From assembly GCA_947086655.1 (NCBI GenBank), contig CAMTZM010000015.1:1-48807 (forward strand): a stretch of DNA of 48,807 bases, read 5' to 3'. The translations under genes and the position numbers were made by a program. Origin of the DNA: an uncultured Eubacteriaceae bacterium (GTDB lineage Bacteria > Bacillota > Clostridia > Lachnospirales > CAG-274). The notes below the pieces were generated by a model that was not told the origin of the DNA, did no database searches, and saw nothing but the letters and a program-made list of their open reading frames with translations. Shown in pieces: positions 8,881 through 16,408 of the stretch (positions are counted from its first letter, which is position 1; every line of letters starts with the position of its first letter).

Positions 8881-9276
8881 ATGAACACTATTTCTGATAA
8901 AATTTATATTCTGTTACTTTGTTTTTTTATTATTGGATTCATATTTTTAATAATCCATACTTTGATTTATGATTGTATCTTACCAATTATAAAATATTTC
9001 TCCGATGATGGTTCTGATATAAAAAAAGAACTTATAAAAATAGGAGTAAGCAAAGCAGAACTTGCTCAGTTTAAAAGAATAAAAATATATAAAGGCATAT
9101 ATAAATCATCTATTCCGCTTACTGTTGATAAAGAAAGTAATGAAACATCACAATACTTTGAGCTTTGGGATATATACCCTCACTGCCGTATTATTTTTGT
9201 TCTATACACAGCAGATAAAAAAAGTTTCAAAAAAATTTATCATAAAATAACTACGAATAACCTTTTTAAAGATTAA
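8881..9276 (+). CDS. Small membrane-anchored protein of unknown function
   Basis: A 131-aa protein with one long hydrophobic segment near the N-terminus (about residues 9-36, then a Tyr/Phe-rich stretch) and a soluble C-terminal domain of about 90 residues. That domain contains LKRIKIYKGIYK-like and YFELWDIYPHCRIIFVLY-like stretches. I do not recognise the family. AGGAAGG precedes the ATG. It follows the SLOG gene by 32 nt and is probably co-translated in one operon with it. A ribosome-site-like AAAGGAG at 9299-9305 has no gene behind it; the IS begins shortly after. Confidence 0.6.
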   Translation: MNTISDKIYILLLCFFIIGFIFLIIHTLIYDCILPIIKYFSDDGSDIKKELIKIGVSKAELAQFKRIKIYKGIYKSSIPLTVDKESNETSQYFELWDIYPHCRIIFVLYTADKKSFKKIYHKITTNNLFKD

Positions 9277-9339
9277 AAAATACTATTTAATAAAACCGAA
9301 AGGAGAAATTAACATATTAAAAAGTAGTTAGTGTAAAGT

Positions 9340-10960
9340 GGATTTTATACTGATTTGAACACAAAATCGAGGGTTTGAAATTTTTTCTGTAAATTCAAAT
9401 CTTCTATGATAAAGTTTATTTAAGATAAAGGAGAAATCATTTAAAGTCGTTCTCCTTTATTTTTATTATAAAGGACATTATAAAAATGTCAATAGTGCGT
9501 ATTAGATTTTTGTTACAAACGCGATTATTGATATTTGCCGTGGATAATGCAAAGCTAGTTTTACTGACGGCAAGAAATTCAGAAGCAAACTTATTTTATG
9601 GTTTCGACATATTTCTTAATTTGACAGCCTATTAGGAAACATTATTGCCAGCTCACCTCTGATTTTGCCCCAATTTCTTATGGGCATACTCCACTTTTTT
9701 GTTGACTCAAATGTAGCAAGATATAAGGCTTTTAACAAAGATTTTCCACTTGGAAAAACGCTTCTTTGACGATTTAAACGCTTATATGAGGAATTAAGAC
9801 TTTCTATGGCATTCGTTGTATAAAATGCTGTCCTAACTTCTGCCGAAAATTTGAATATCGGTGTAATAATATCCCAATTATCATACCATTTGTTCATTGC
9901 CGCTGGATAGTGAGTTTTCCACTTTTCTGTAACCTCGTCAAGTCTTTTAGCTCCTGTCTTTTCATCAGGTGCGGTATATATTGTCTTTAAATCCTTTGCA
10001 AAAGCTTTCATATCTTTATTTGATACATATTTTAATGTGTTGCGTACCATATGAACTATACAACGTTGATGTTCTGTATTTGGAAATGCTGCTTGTATCG
10101 CCTCTTTTAAGCCGTTAAGCCCGTCTGAGCAAAGAATAAGTATATCCTGTACTCCTCGGTTTTTAAGAGCATTAAGTATTCCCAGCCAATATTTGCTGCT
10201 CTCATTTTCTCCGATTTCTATATGCAGAACTTCCTTATATCCATCCTCGTTAATTCCCAATACAACATATGCGGCAAGTTTTTTTATGATATTATCATCT
10301 CTTACCGAAAAATAAACCGCATCAATAAATATAATGGGATAAACCGATGACAGCGGTCTATTTTGCCACTCTTCTATTCTTGGCAAAAGCTTGTCCGTTA
10401 TATCCGAGACCATTCCTTCGCTTACCTCAAAACCATAAATATCTTCTATTGTTTCAGATATTTGAGTTGTTGTCATTCCTTTTGCGTACATTGAAATAAT
10501 CTTTTCTTCAATACCCGAAATATCTTTTTTCCTTTTGGGTACTATTTGGGGTTCAAAACTGCTTTTTCTATCCTGTGGAACATTAACTTTGAATTCACCA
10601 TATTTACTTCTTACAGTTTTTGGCTTTGTTCCATTACGATAATTATTTTCTTCTGAACGTTCATATTTGTCGTAACCTAAATGTTCATTCATTTCTGATT
10701 CCAACATATCCTGGATTGTGCCTGAAAGTAGGTCTCTTAGTGCATCTTGTATATCCTCTGCCGTTTCTATTTCATACTCTTTCAGTAATCCCTGTATAAG
10801 ATTTCTTTTTCCTTCTGTCATTGGTTTTGCTTCGTAAACATTTCTTTTTTTATTTGCCATAATATAAAGCCTCCTATGATATTATTTTTATTTTATCATA
10901 GAAGACTTCTATTTTGTATTTTTTTATTTACAGAAATTTATTCATACTCTCACAAAATCC
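9340..10960 (-). mobile_element. IS256-family insertion sequence
   Basis: The transposase gene is flanked by matching inverted blocks. GGATTTT at 9340 faces AAAATCC at 10954-10960. TTTCTGTAAAT at 9384-9394 faces ATTTACAGAAA at 10926-10936. TCTTCTATGATAAA at 9400-9413 faces its complement at 10892-10905. The spacing between blocks differs on the two sides, and I could not find a matching 8-9 bp target duplication. The exact ends are therefore uncertain and one end may be rearranged. A hairpin with arms AAAGGAGAA/TTCTCCTTT lies at about 9428-9460 inside the left end. Confidence 0.7.
9616..10860 (-). CDS. IS256-family transposase
   Basis: A full-length 414-aa mutator-type DDE transposase. The first catalytic Asp lies in FIDAVYFSVRDD, the second in LCSDGLNGLKEAI with the family signature HQRCIVHMVRNT just after, and the Glu in TTNAIESLNSSYKR. 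The N-terminal helical DNA-binding region is intact. AGGAGG lies 9 nt before the ATG. There is no frameshift or stop, so the element could be active. It sits between the SLOG operon and the relaxase and has no role in the ICE itself. Confidence 0.95.
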   Translation of the reverse strand: MANKKRNVYEAKPMTEGKRNLIQGLLKEYEIETAEDIQDALRDLLSGTIQDMLESEMNEHLGYDKYERSEENNYRNGTKPKTVRSKYGEFKVNVPQDRKSSFEPQIVPKRKKDISGIEEKIISMYAKGMTTTQISETIEDIYGFEVSEGMVSDITDKLLPRIEEWQNRPLSSVYPIIFIDAVYFSVRDDNIIKKLAAYVVLGINEDGYKEVLHIEIGENESSKYWLGILNALKNRGVQDILILCSDGLNGLKEAIQAAFPNTEHQRCIVHMVRNTLKYVSNKDMKAFAKDLKTIYTAPDEKTGAKRLDEVTEKWKTHYPAAMNKWYDNWDIITPIFKFSAEVRTAFYTTNAIESLNSSYKRLNRQRSVFPSGKSLLKALYLATFESTKKWSMPIRNWGKIRGELAIMFPNRLSN

Positions 10961-11183
10961 AATTATGGAAAAACTAAAAATCCTAAAAAACAAAAATCAT
11001 TAAAAATACCTCTTTCTATCTTGGCAAGCAATGTTTATGGTTATCCATAAACAAAATTTCGCTCATTATTCCTACGGAAAATTACGCTCAATTTTTGCTT
11101 GTTGGGAAAGTTTCCCAAGCCCTCAAAAAGAACGCCGGAGCGTTCTTTTTTTAAGCCGCTGCGCGTCTGCTGAAAGACAAAAA
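10961..11183. other. Relaxase-proximal non-coding region, candidate oriT
   Basis: This lies between the IS and the 3' end of the relaxase gene. It contains the palindrome TTGGGAAAGTTTCCCAA at 11102-11118, embedded in more GC-rich DNA, and a terminator hairpin just beside it. A reading frame from 10962 to about 11050 (+) ends at a stop and looks like a leftover C-terminus or chance. The palindrome next to a MOBP relaxase is a reasonable origin-of-transfer candidate; the nick site is not recognisable to me. Confidence 0.4.
11125..11152. terminator. Bidirectional terminator after the relaxase gene
   Basis: A perfect stem AAAAAGAACGC/GCGTTCTTTTT with loop CGGA. It lies 32 nt after the relaxase stop on the minus strand and has a T-run on the plus strand as well. 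Confidence 0.8.
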
Positions 11184-12599
11184 TCATCTGTTAAAATCTT
11201 TATTTTGAGGACTTTTTTCATCTTTGGGATAGGCAAGCAAACGGTCGGTATTCGCTTTTATAACTGTAAGTTTTTTAACTTCATCTTTAGTTTTTTTGTA
11301 TTCGCTGTACAGTTTATTTTTCTCTGATTTTAATTCAGCGTATTCCGTTTTTAACGCTTTAATTGACGGCAATTTTTTTACTCCAAGAGCGTTAAACGCC
11401 TTTTTTGCGGATTCGTGCAATATGATTTTTTCCTCAAAACTTTCAAGAAAACTTTTATCATATCCCGACTTACGATACTGCGTATAAATCTCTTTTGTTT
11501 TGCCGTAATTGCCGATATGTTTTTGCAAATCCCTTATTTCATTAAGACGCTTTTCAATAGATTTTATCTTTTCCGATAAGCTGCTTTGCAGACTTTTTTT
11601 TTCGGAAATACTATTAGTTAATTTCTCGTATTCATTAATATTATTTTCTTGTAAATAAATGAGAGTCTGTGCCGCCTGTTTCAGATTAAAAACCTTTGCC
11701 CAGCGTTCATAACCAGGTGAGTTTTTCGCTTTTATACTGTTTTGAATATCAATAATTAAATTTATTTTTATAGGCTCAATATTTACATTATCATCTAAAA
11801 ATTTTTCCTGCTTTTCGTCTATTTTTTTCTCAATACGTTCTTTTAAAATATCTTCCGTATAGTTTCCTTTTAATGAACTACAACGGATAGACCTGTTAAA
11901 TTTTGAGTGACTGAAAGTTAAATTTTTTCCTTGTTTTATTGTATATCCTATCTCTTTCATTAAGTGTAAAAATTCCTCAAAATCTTTTGGATTTTCAGTT
12001 AAAATATTATCTATATCCTGTTTTAAAATATCTCTGTTAGATGGTTTCTTTTTATCTCCTAACCAACTGCCGTAATGCTTTTTATTTGGTTTTGGATTTT
12101 CAATAATTGATAAACCGTTTTCAATACAAATCTGGTCGCTTAATCTTCTGACGGCACGAGCCGAACCCCAAAAATTTTTAAACTTTTTTGTACAGTCAAG
12201 AGTAGTTGAGTTAAAATAAATATGAGAATGAATATGTTTTTTATCCTCGTGTGTAGCGACAATAAAAGCGTGTTTACCTTTTGTAAATCTCATAGCCAAT
12301 TCATAGCCTATCTGATTCGCTTTTTCGGGAATAATTGTGTCAGGTTTAAAAGACTGTCTGATTTGATAAAACAAAATATCATTCTTTTTATTTTGACTTC
12401 TGCCCGTTGTATATTCATACTGTTTTTTTGATATTAAAAACTCATATTCCGCTGTCTGAGGGCTGCACTCATAAGAAGAAATAAATTCGCCGTCACGGGT
12501 TTTATCAGGATTTTTTCCATAGTCAAGAGATTCTTTTATTGAAGATAATATTGTTTTCCCATTTCCTATATGACAAGGCATTATTCTTGTTGCGGCCAT
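11184..12599 (-). CDS. MOBP-type relaxase (mobilization nuclease)
   Basis: A 471-aa relaxase that would nick the ICE at oriT and pilot the strand through the conjugation pore. The N-terminal relaxase domain shows the expected nucleophilic tyrosine in SLDYGKNPDKT (residue 27) and the metal-binding HIHSHIYFNS triad. ARAVRRLSDQICIENGLS and a long Lys/Glu-rich coiled-coil C-terminal half follow. The start is the ATG at 12599 with GGAGG 8 nt upstream. In Tn1549-like elements the accessory gene mobC directly precedes it. Here mobC is 17 kb away (29790-30125), separated by the cargo block. The gene itself looks intact. Confidence 0.92.
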   Translation of the reverse strand: MAATRIMPCHIGNGKTILSSIKESLDYGKNPDKTRDGEFISSYECSPQTAEYEFLISKKQYEYTTGRSQNKKNDILFYQIRQSFKPDTIIPEKANQIGYELAMRFTKGKHAFIVATHEDKKHIHSHIYFNSTTLDCTKKFKNFWGSARAVRRLSDQICIENGLSIIENPKPNKKHYGSWLGDKKKPSNRDILKQDIDNILTENPKDFEEFLHLMKEIGYTIKQGKNLTFSHSKFNRSIRCSSLKGNYTEDILKERIEKKIDEKQEKFLDDNVNIEPIKINLIIDIQNSIKAKNSPGYERWAKVFNLKQAAQTLIYLQENNINEYEKLTNSISEKKSLQSSLSEKIKSIEKRLNEIRDLQKHIGNYGKTKEIYTQYRKSGYDKSFLESFEEKIILHESAKKAFNALGVKKLPSIKALKTEYAELKSEKNKLYSEYKKTKDEVKKLTVIKANTDRLLAYPKDEKSPQNKDFNR

Positions 12600-12777
12600 A
12601 AAAAACACCTCCAAAATTTATTAAAGAAATATCAAACAATTTTAAAATAAAATCAGTATTTTTAACACTTAATTTATCAACGAAACACAAACTATAAATT
12701 CTTATTTTCATACATTGTTTATTTATAATATTTTTGATATAATTATAAAATAAACATAATGAAAGGATTGTTGTTTT

Positions 12778-12984
12778 ATGGGAGCAAGCAATAAAATATG
12801 TCCTAACTGCGGTAAAAAAATGAAACAGCAGTTTATAGGTTTACAGCATTGTAAATGCGGTATGAGCTGGAAAAAGGATATTGGATATTTTGAGCGTACC
12901 AAAGATATGATTTTTGCTTTAGAACGCCGAAAAGTTGGCAAAAAAATTAAACAATGCCCTATAATAAGATATAAAAATATTTGA
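12778..12984 (+). CDS. Small zinc-ribbon protein
   Basis: A 68-aa protein with CPNCGKKMKQQFIGLQHCKCG, a four-cysteine zinc ribbon, followed by a basic C-terminus (RRKVGKKIKQ). A ribosome site (AAAGGA) precedes the ATG and a strong terminator follows directly, which supports a real single-gene unit on the opposite strand to its neighbours. I recall similar small proteins near relaxases in Clostridia ICEs, but no function is known. It marks the last ICE-backbone gene before the cargo block. Confidence 0.7.
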   Translation: MGASNKICPNCGKKMKQQFIGLQHCKCGMSWKKDIGYFERTKDMIFALERRKVGKKIKQCPIIRYKNI

Positions 12985-12991
12985 TAATCAT

Positions 12992-13041
12992 AAAAAAAGT
13001 CATTACAAATAATTTTGAAATTATTTGTAATGACTTTTTTT
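12992..13041. terminator. Strong intrinsic terminator
   Basis: A long stem of about 20 bp (arms containing GTCATTACAAATAATTT and its complement) with A-runs and T-runs on both sides. It starts 7 nt after the zinc-ribbon stop and also insulates the cargo block from the relaxase region. Confidence 0.9.
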
Positions 13042-13153
13042 ATTAACAGAGTAAATACTACCACTAAATAAGTGAGAAATGTTTACTCTTGTATTCAGTG
13101 AAAGCTTATACTCCCAATGGATACAAAAGCATTGTAAAACACAGTCAGTTACG

Positions 13154-13177
13154 AGAATTTTGATTTTTTAAAATTCT
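13154..13177 (-). terminator. Candidate terminator of the sigma gene
   Basis: An AGAATTTT/AAAATTCT stem with an 8-nt loop, 25 nt after the sigma-factor stop on the minus strand. It is AT-rich and lacks a clean U-run, so it is only a moderate candidate. Confidence 0.4.
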
Positions 13178-13202
13178 TCATAGTTAAAACTTGTACACTG
13201 AT

Positions 13203-13745
13203 TTACTTATAATAATTTTTTAATTTTTTTCTTATTTTACCTATAGTTTTTGTAATGGCTTGTCTTGAAACATTATATTGTTTAGCAATTTCATTATCAG
13301 TATATTTCCAAATAAATTTCAATATGCAAATATTAAATTCTCTATCATTTAGTATTTGTTTTATATCTGACTTATATAGCTCGTCCTGCCATATAGACAA
13401 ATTATTTTTATAAGTTATAGTTTCTAAAGTATATTCGCAATCTTCAAGTACTATATGCTTATAATTTTGTTGCCGCAATTTTTTTGATATTATTATGTAG
13501 GCATGATATACAATTTTTTTGATATATGATAATATGTAAGCATCGCTTAATAAAAAATTTTTACTGCTCAAGGGCATTTTTAATATTCCTTCTATAAAAC
13601 ATAATTGTAAATCATAATATGAGTCCTCATAATTTAGCTTGTATGCATATTTTTTTATAATTGGTGAAAATTTTTTACAAAGCTGCTCCATACTTTTAGA
13701 ATTACCCATTTGACTCTTTTTTATCAAAATATATAATTCACTCAT
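13203..13745 (-). CDS. TcdR/BotR/UviA-like alternative sigma factor
   Basis: A 180-aa protein with the size and layout of the group-5 sigma factors that drive clostridial toxin and bacteriocin genes. The N-terminal region-2-like part (LCKKFSPIIKKYAYKLNYED, then DLQLCFIEGILKM) is followed by YIKKIVYHAYIIISKKLRQQ. The C-terminal region-4 helix-turn-helix is KYTDNEIAKQYNVSRQAITK. The start is the ATG at 13745, with GAGG 8 nt upstream; a GTG at 13754 lies inside the ribosome site. A special promoter element (13783-13816) sits about 30 nt before the start, the same element found before the holin, amidase and giant RHS gene, which suggests autoregulation. Family assignment is by recalled pattern; the regulon is inferred. 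Confidence 0.8.
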   Translation of the reverse strand: MSELYILIKKSQMGNSKSMEQLCKKFSPIIKKYAYKLNYEDSYYDLQLCFIEGILKMPLSSKNFLLSDAYILSYIKKIVYHAYIIISKKLRQQNYKHIVLEDCEYTLETITYKNNLSIWQDELYKSDIKQILNDREFNICILKFIWKYTDNEIAKQYNVSRQAITKTIGKIRKKLKNYYK

Positions 13746-13782
13746 AAGGCTCACCTCATTTCTACAGAAAACTTAAATAATC

Positions 13783-13816
13783 TGTAAAGATAAAAACCTC
13801 ATGAAAATAGCAACCT
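13783..13816 (-). promoter_or_regulatory. Shared cargo promoter element, copy C (sigma gene)
   Basis: On the minus strand this is AGGTTGCTATTTT (GGTTGC at 13815-13810), an 18-nt spacer, then ATCTTTA (13791-13785). The predicted transcription start is about 30 nt before the sigma-gene ATG, a natural leader length. It matches copies A, B and D and would give positive autoregulation. Confidence 0.65.
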
Positions 13817-14149
13817 TTAATTGTAAAAAACTTATTTTTTGTTAAAATATAAAAATATTTTAATTTAATTAATTATTACATAATTTTCCATATTTTTTAA
13901 CATAAACTTTATATTTTTAATTAATAGGTATTACATCATTACTAATAACTTTAATTAATCTATATAAATACTCCTTTATGTATTTTAATAATATTTATAA
14001 AATATGTGTTAATCAATTCTAAAATAGGCTTTATAAATAAAACTTACACATTATATAAATAACAATATAATTATATTTATATAAAGAATTACACACAATA
14101 GTTATTTATGAAAATTACTGAATAATCTTTCATTTAAGTTTTATTTTTT

Positions 14150-14185
14150 AGTTGCAAAATTAAATATTATTTTATCCATATATTA
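14150..14185 (+). promoter_or_regulatory. Shared cargo promoter element, copy D (holin)
   Basis: AGTTGCAAAATT begins at 14150, with an 18-nt spacer to ATCCATATAT at 14174. This is the same layout as copies A-C but in plus orientation, toward the holin gene about 430 nt downstream. The first G of GGTTGC is replaced by A, and CTT by CCA. Confidence 0.55.
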
Positions 14186-14364
14186 TAAATACTAAAATTT
14201 AAAAATTTTCTTATACGATTTATAAGATAATAAGTTTTTATTTAAGTACCCACACACATGAAGTATTTTTTTGTATTTTTCAAATGTAGTTACTATTAAT
14301 GATTTGCATAGAAATATTTTAAAACTGAAAATTTAGTTTAAAAATATTTTTAAATATATAGTCT

Positions 14365-14471
14365 TGTGCAAAACTCAAATTTATTTATAATATTATACAA
14401 AATATAGTAGGTAATCAGATTAATAACGCTATATATTGCTATTAATATTTACAAAGCCTAAGTTTTGCACA
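14365..14471. repeat. Inverted repeat pair, MITE-like or leader stem
   Basis: TGTGCAAAACT at 14365-14375 is the exact complement of AGTTTTGCACA at 14461-14471. Both outer flanks read TCT, which could be a 3-bp target duplication. The 85-bp interior is AT-rich and non-coding. It could be a remnant of a miniature insertion element or a long stem in the holin leader. Confidence 0.5.
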
Positions 14472-14613
14472 TCTCTATTAAATATAAATAAAGGAGGGGA
14501 AACAGTTCTATTTGATAACTTAATTATACATATTTTTGATGAATAATTATACATTTAGTTTTGGGAGATAGGCTCCCTTATCAGCCTAAATATATTACAC
14601 AAGAAGTGATTAT

Positions 14614-15021
14614 ATGGAAAAATTTTTTAACTCATTTTGCGTATTTTCAAGCTTTATTGGCGGAATATTTTTAAAACTTGTTGGCGGATGGGATATTTTA
14701 ATTGCGGCATTACTTGTACTTATGTTTTTTGATTACATAACAGGAATTTTAAAAGGATTTTTCTTAAAAAACCTTAACAGCAAAATTGGCTTTTGGGGAA
14801 TAATAAGTAAAATTATAATTTTAATAATCATATCAACATCATATATTATTAATAATACAATAAATCCATCTTTGCCATTAAGGGAAACGGTTATCTTATT
14901 TTTTATTTCTAATGAAGGTCTTAGTATTTTAGAAAATGCCGCTATATTCATACCAATCCCTGAACAATTAAAAGAAGCCATTTATCAGTTAAGAAATACT
15001 AAAGATAACCTAAAAAAATAA
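14614..15021 (+). CDS. TcdE/phage-lysis family holin
   Basis: A 135-aa membrane protein of the toxin-secretion/phage-lysis holin family (Holin_4 type). It has three or four hydrophobic segments (residues about 8-25, 29-45, 63-82, 92-110), the conserved DYITG after the second, KIGFWGIISKI, and the late ISNEGLSILENAAIFIPIPEQLKEAI block. In this family TcdE is tied to release of the large clostridial toxins. It stands alone on the plus strand next to a TcdR-like sigma gene and facing the RHS cluster. With the amidase at 26875-27744 it would form a holin/hydrolase export pair acting at the cytoplasmic membrane. No other phage structural genes are present in this block. Confidence 0.85.
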   Translation: MEKFFNSFCVFSSFIGGIFLKLVGGWDILIAALLVLMFFDYITGILKGFFLKNLNSKIGFWGIISKIIILIIISTSYIINNTINPSLPLRETVILFFISNEGLSILENAAIFIPIPEQLKEAIYQLRNTKDNLKK

Positions 15022-15034
15022 TAATTGAAAAATC

Positions 15035-15085
15035 AAAATACCGGAGTTATAAGCAAGACAAGTTGTTTATAACTCCGGTATTTTT
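15035..15085. terminator. Bidirectional terminator between holin and DUF2500-like genes
   Basis: A perfect 18-bp stem (AAAATACCGGAGTTATAA and complement) followed by T5 on the plus strand and by U-rich sequence on the minus strand. It separates the convergent holin and DUF2500-like units. Confidence 0.9.
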
Positions 15086-15124
15086 GACTTAAAGAGAATT
15101 AAAACTCTTTTAAAATAAATATTC

Positions 15125-15625
15125 TTATTCATTGCTTGCAGTATTGTCTTCCTCTATAATTTCTGCGGAACGAAGCAGCCAGCCCTGATACTCTAAATCA
15201 ACAACATCATCTTTTTTAAGCTCCTTATATTTTTTCGGATTTCGTACCACTAAGTCTACACTATCTCCATTACTCAGCAAAAAAATAACATGATCAACCG
15301 CACCATATCCGGTTCCATTTGTTTTTACATATTTTTTTACAACTGTTGCTTTATCCGAATAAACAGGCTGTTCAAGAACATCTTTACGAAATATATAATT
15401 TGAGAAAGTTTTTGCTGTAATCGTCATTAAAATAAAAAAAATAATACATCTTACATTTAAATTTGATATATTGAAAATTTTAGGTATAATTACAAACGAT
15501 AACAAAGCGGCTATGGATAAAACAAACATACATAATGGAACCAAAAACAAATCAGGCTTAAATGTGTACGTCAATAAACTGCATATAGCAGAAATAAGTG
15601 TAATCAATAATAAAAATAACGTCAT
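15125..15625 (-). CDS. Membrane protein with one DUF2500-like domain
   Basis: A 166-aa protein. Three hydrophobic segments fill roughly residues 1-90. A single soluble C-terminal domain follows, with VIFLLSNGDSVDLVV, then KKYKELKKDDVVDLEYQGWLL. That pattern (a variable-strand segment, then K.Y..LKK.D...L.YQG) resembles DUF2500 (YhhM-like). The start is the ATG at 15625 with GGAGGAGG 7 nt before it. It is the last gene of a three-gene set and shares its domain with the two upstream. It lies downstream of the giant RHS gene, where immunity genes are usually found in polymorphic-toxin loci. No immunity function is shown. Confidence 0.65.
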   Translation of the reverse strand: MTLFLLLITLISAICSLLTYTFKPDLFLVPLCMFVLSIAALLSFVIIPKIFNISNLNVRCIIFFILMTITAKTFSNYIFRKDVLEQPVYSDKATVVKKYVKTNGTGYGAVDHVIFLLSNGDSVDLVVRNPKKYKELKKDDVVDLEYQGWLLRSAEIIEEDNTASNE

Positions 15626-15645
15626 TATATATTCCTCCTCCAAAT

Positions 15646-16368
15646 TTATTTATTATTTTTTTCTTTTTTCGACATATACCCCATTAATATCTTTTTAGAA
15701 GAAAAATCCTCATTAAAAATCGGGTTCCCATCTTCATCTTTCTTTATGTAATGCAGTATCCAGCCTTGATATATTATATCAAATGTATACCCTTTTTTCA
15801 GCGCCTTATATTGTTTTTTTGATACTGTCATTTCAATTATGCTTTTATTATCAGGCAATAAAAAAATAACACAGTCTCCATATCCCTTAGATACTACTTT
15901 TGCTTTAGTTGACTGTATGGGATATTTCAAAGCGTATTTTGCGAATTTTTTCCCGGAATCGTACTCACCATTAAAAAAAGGAATTTTATCAGTATCTTTT
16001 TTTATACTATGAGCCAGCCATCCTTGGTACATCAAAGTAACATTATCATTTTTATTAAAGTTAAAGTAAAGGTATTGATGTAATGATATTCTTAATTTTA
16101 TTTTACTCCCATCTGATAACAGAAAAACTCCATAATAAACAGCTCCGGTTTGAAACGTTGTTTTAATTAACTTTGCTTTAATACATTTTACAGGTTTCTT
16201 ATTATTATCATATGAAATATCTGTGTATATCAAAAAAGGTAAAAAAATTAGAAAAACAATATATACGAGTATAAAATTGTATTCTTTGTCATATAAGTCT
16301 AATGCTATAAATATAGAGAATACCGTGAAATAAAAAAAATATATAATAAACTTTTCAAATTTTCTCAT
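15646..16368 (-). CDS. Membrane protein with two DUF2500-like domains (paralogue)
   Basis: A 240-aa protein: two hydrophobic segments in the first 45 residues, then two copies of the same domain. The first contains KAKLIK, GVFLLSDGSKIKLRIS and LMYQGWLAHSIKKD. The second contains KAKVVSKGYGDCVIFLL, VSKKQYKALKKG and IIYQGWILHYIKKDEDG. The start is the ATG at 16368 with GAGGG 7 nt before it. It is closely related to the gene just upstream, and long stretches such as the C-terminal NEDFSSKKILMGYMSK are identical, so this is a recent tandem duplication. Predicted orientation: short N-terminal anchors with the domains on one face of the membrane. Confidence 0.65.
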   Translation of the reverse strand: MRKFEKFIIYFFYFTVFSIFIALDLYDKEYNFILVYIVFLIFLPFLIYTDISYDNNKKPVKCIKAKLIKTTFQTGAVYYGVFLLSDGSKIKLRISLHQYLYFNFNKNDNVTLMYQGWLAHSIKKDTDKIPFFNGEYDSGKKFAKYALKYPIQSTKAKVVSKGYGDCVIFLLPDNKSIIEMTVSKKQYKALKKGYTFDIIYQGWILHYIKKDEDGNPIFNEDFSSKKILMGYMSKKEKNNK

Positions 16369-16408
16369 ATAAATACCCTCTTTTATTTTATATATCATGG
16401 CAGTATTG

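Larger units (their letters stand above)
13746..14613. other. Divergent control region between sigma and holin genes
   Basis: An 868-bp, very AT-rich stretch with no credible gene. It contains two copies of the shared promoter element facing opposite ways (13783-13816 minus; 14150-14185 plus), an 11-bp inverted-repeat pair at 14365-14471, and two small interlocking hairpins just before the holin (GGGAG/CTCCC and AGGCT/AGCCT, about 14562-14587). The holin would have a leader of roughly 430 nt. Confidence 0.55.

Noticed and set aside
11031..11327. A 98-codon plus-strand frame across the terminator after the relaxase gene.
   Set aside because: It runs through the palindrome and terminator and into the antisense of the relaxase; no ribosome site or family pattern.
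13203..13745. Reading the sigma-like gene as an ordinary ECF sigma or a phage ArpU-type regulator.
   Set aside because: Size, the N-terminal pattern and the holin neighbour fit the TcdR/BotR/UviA group better. A profile search could still overturn this.
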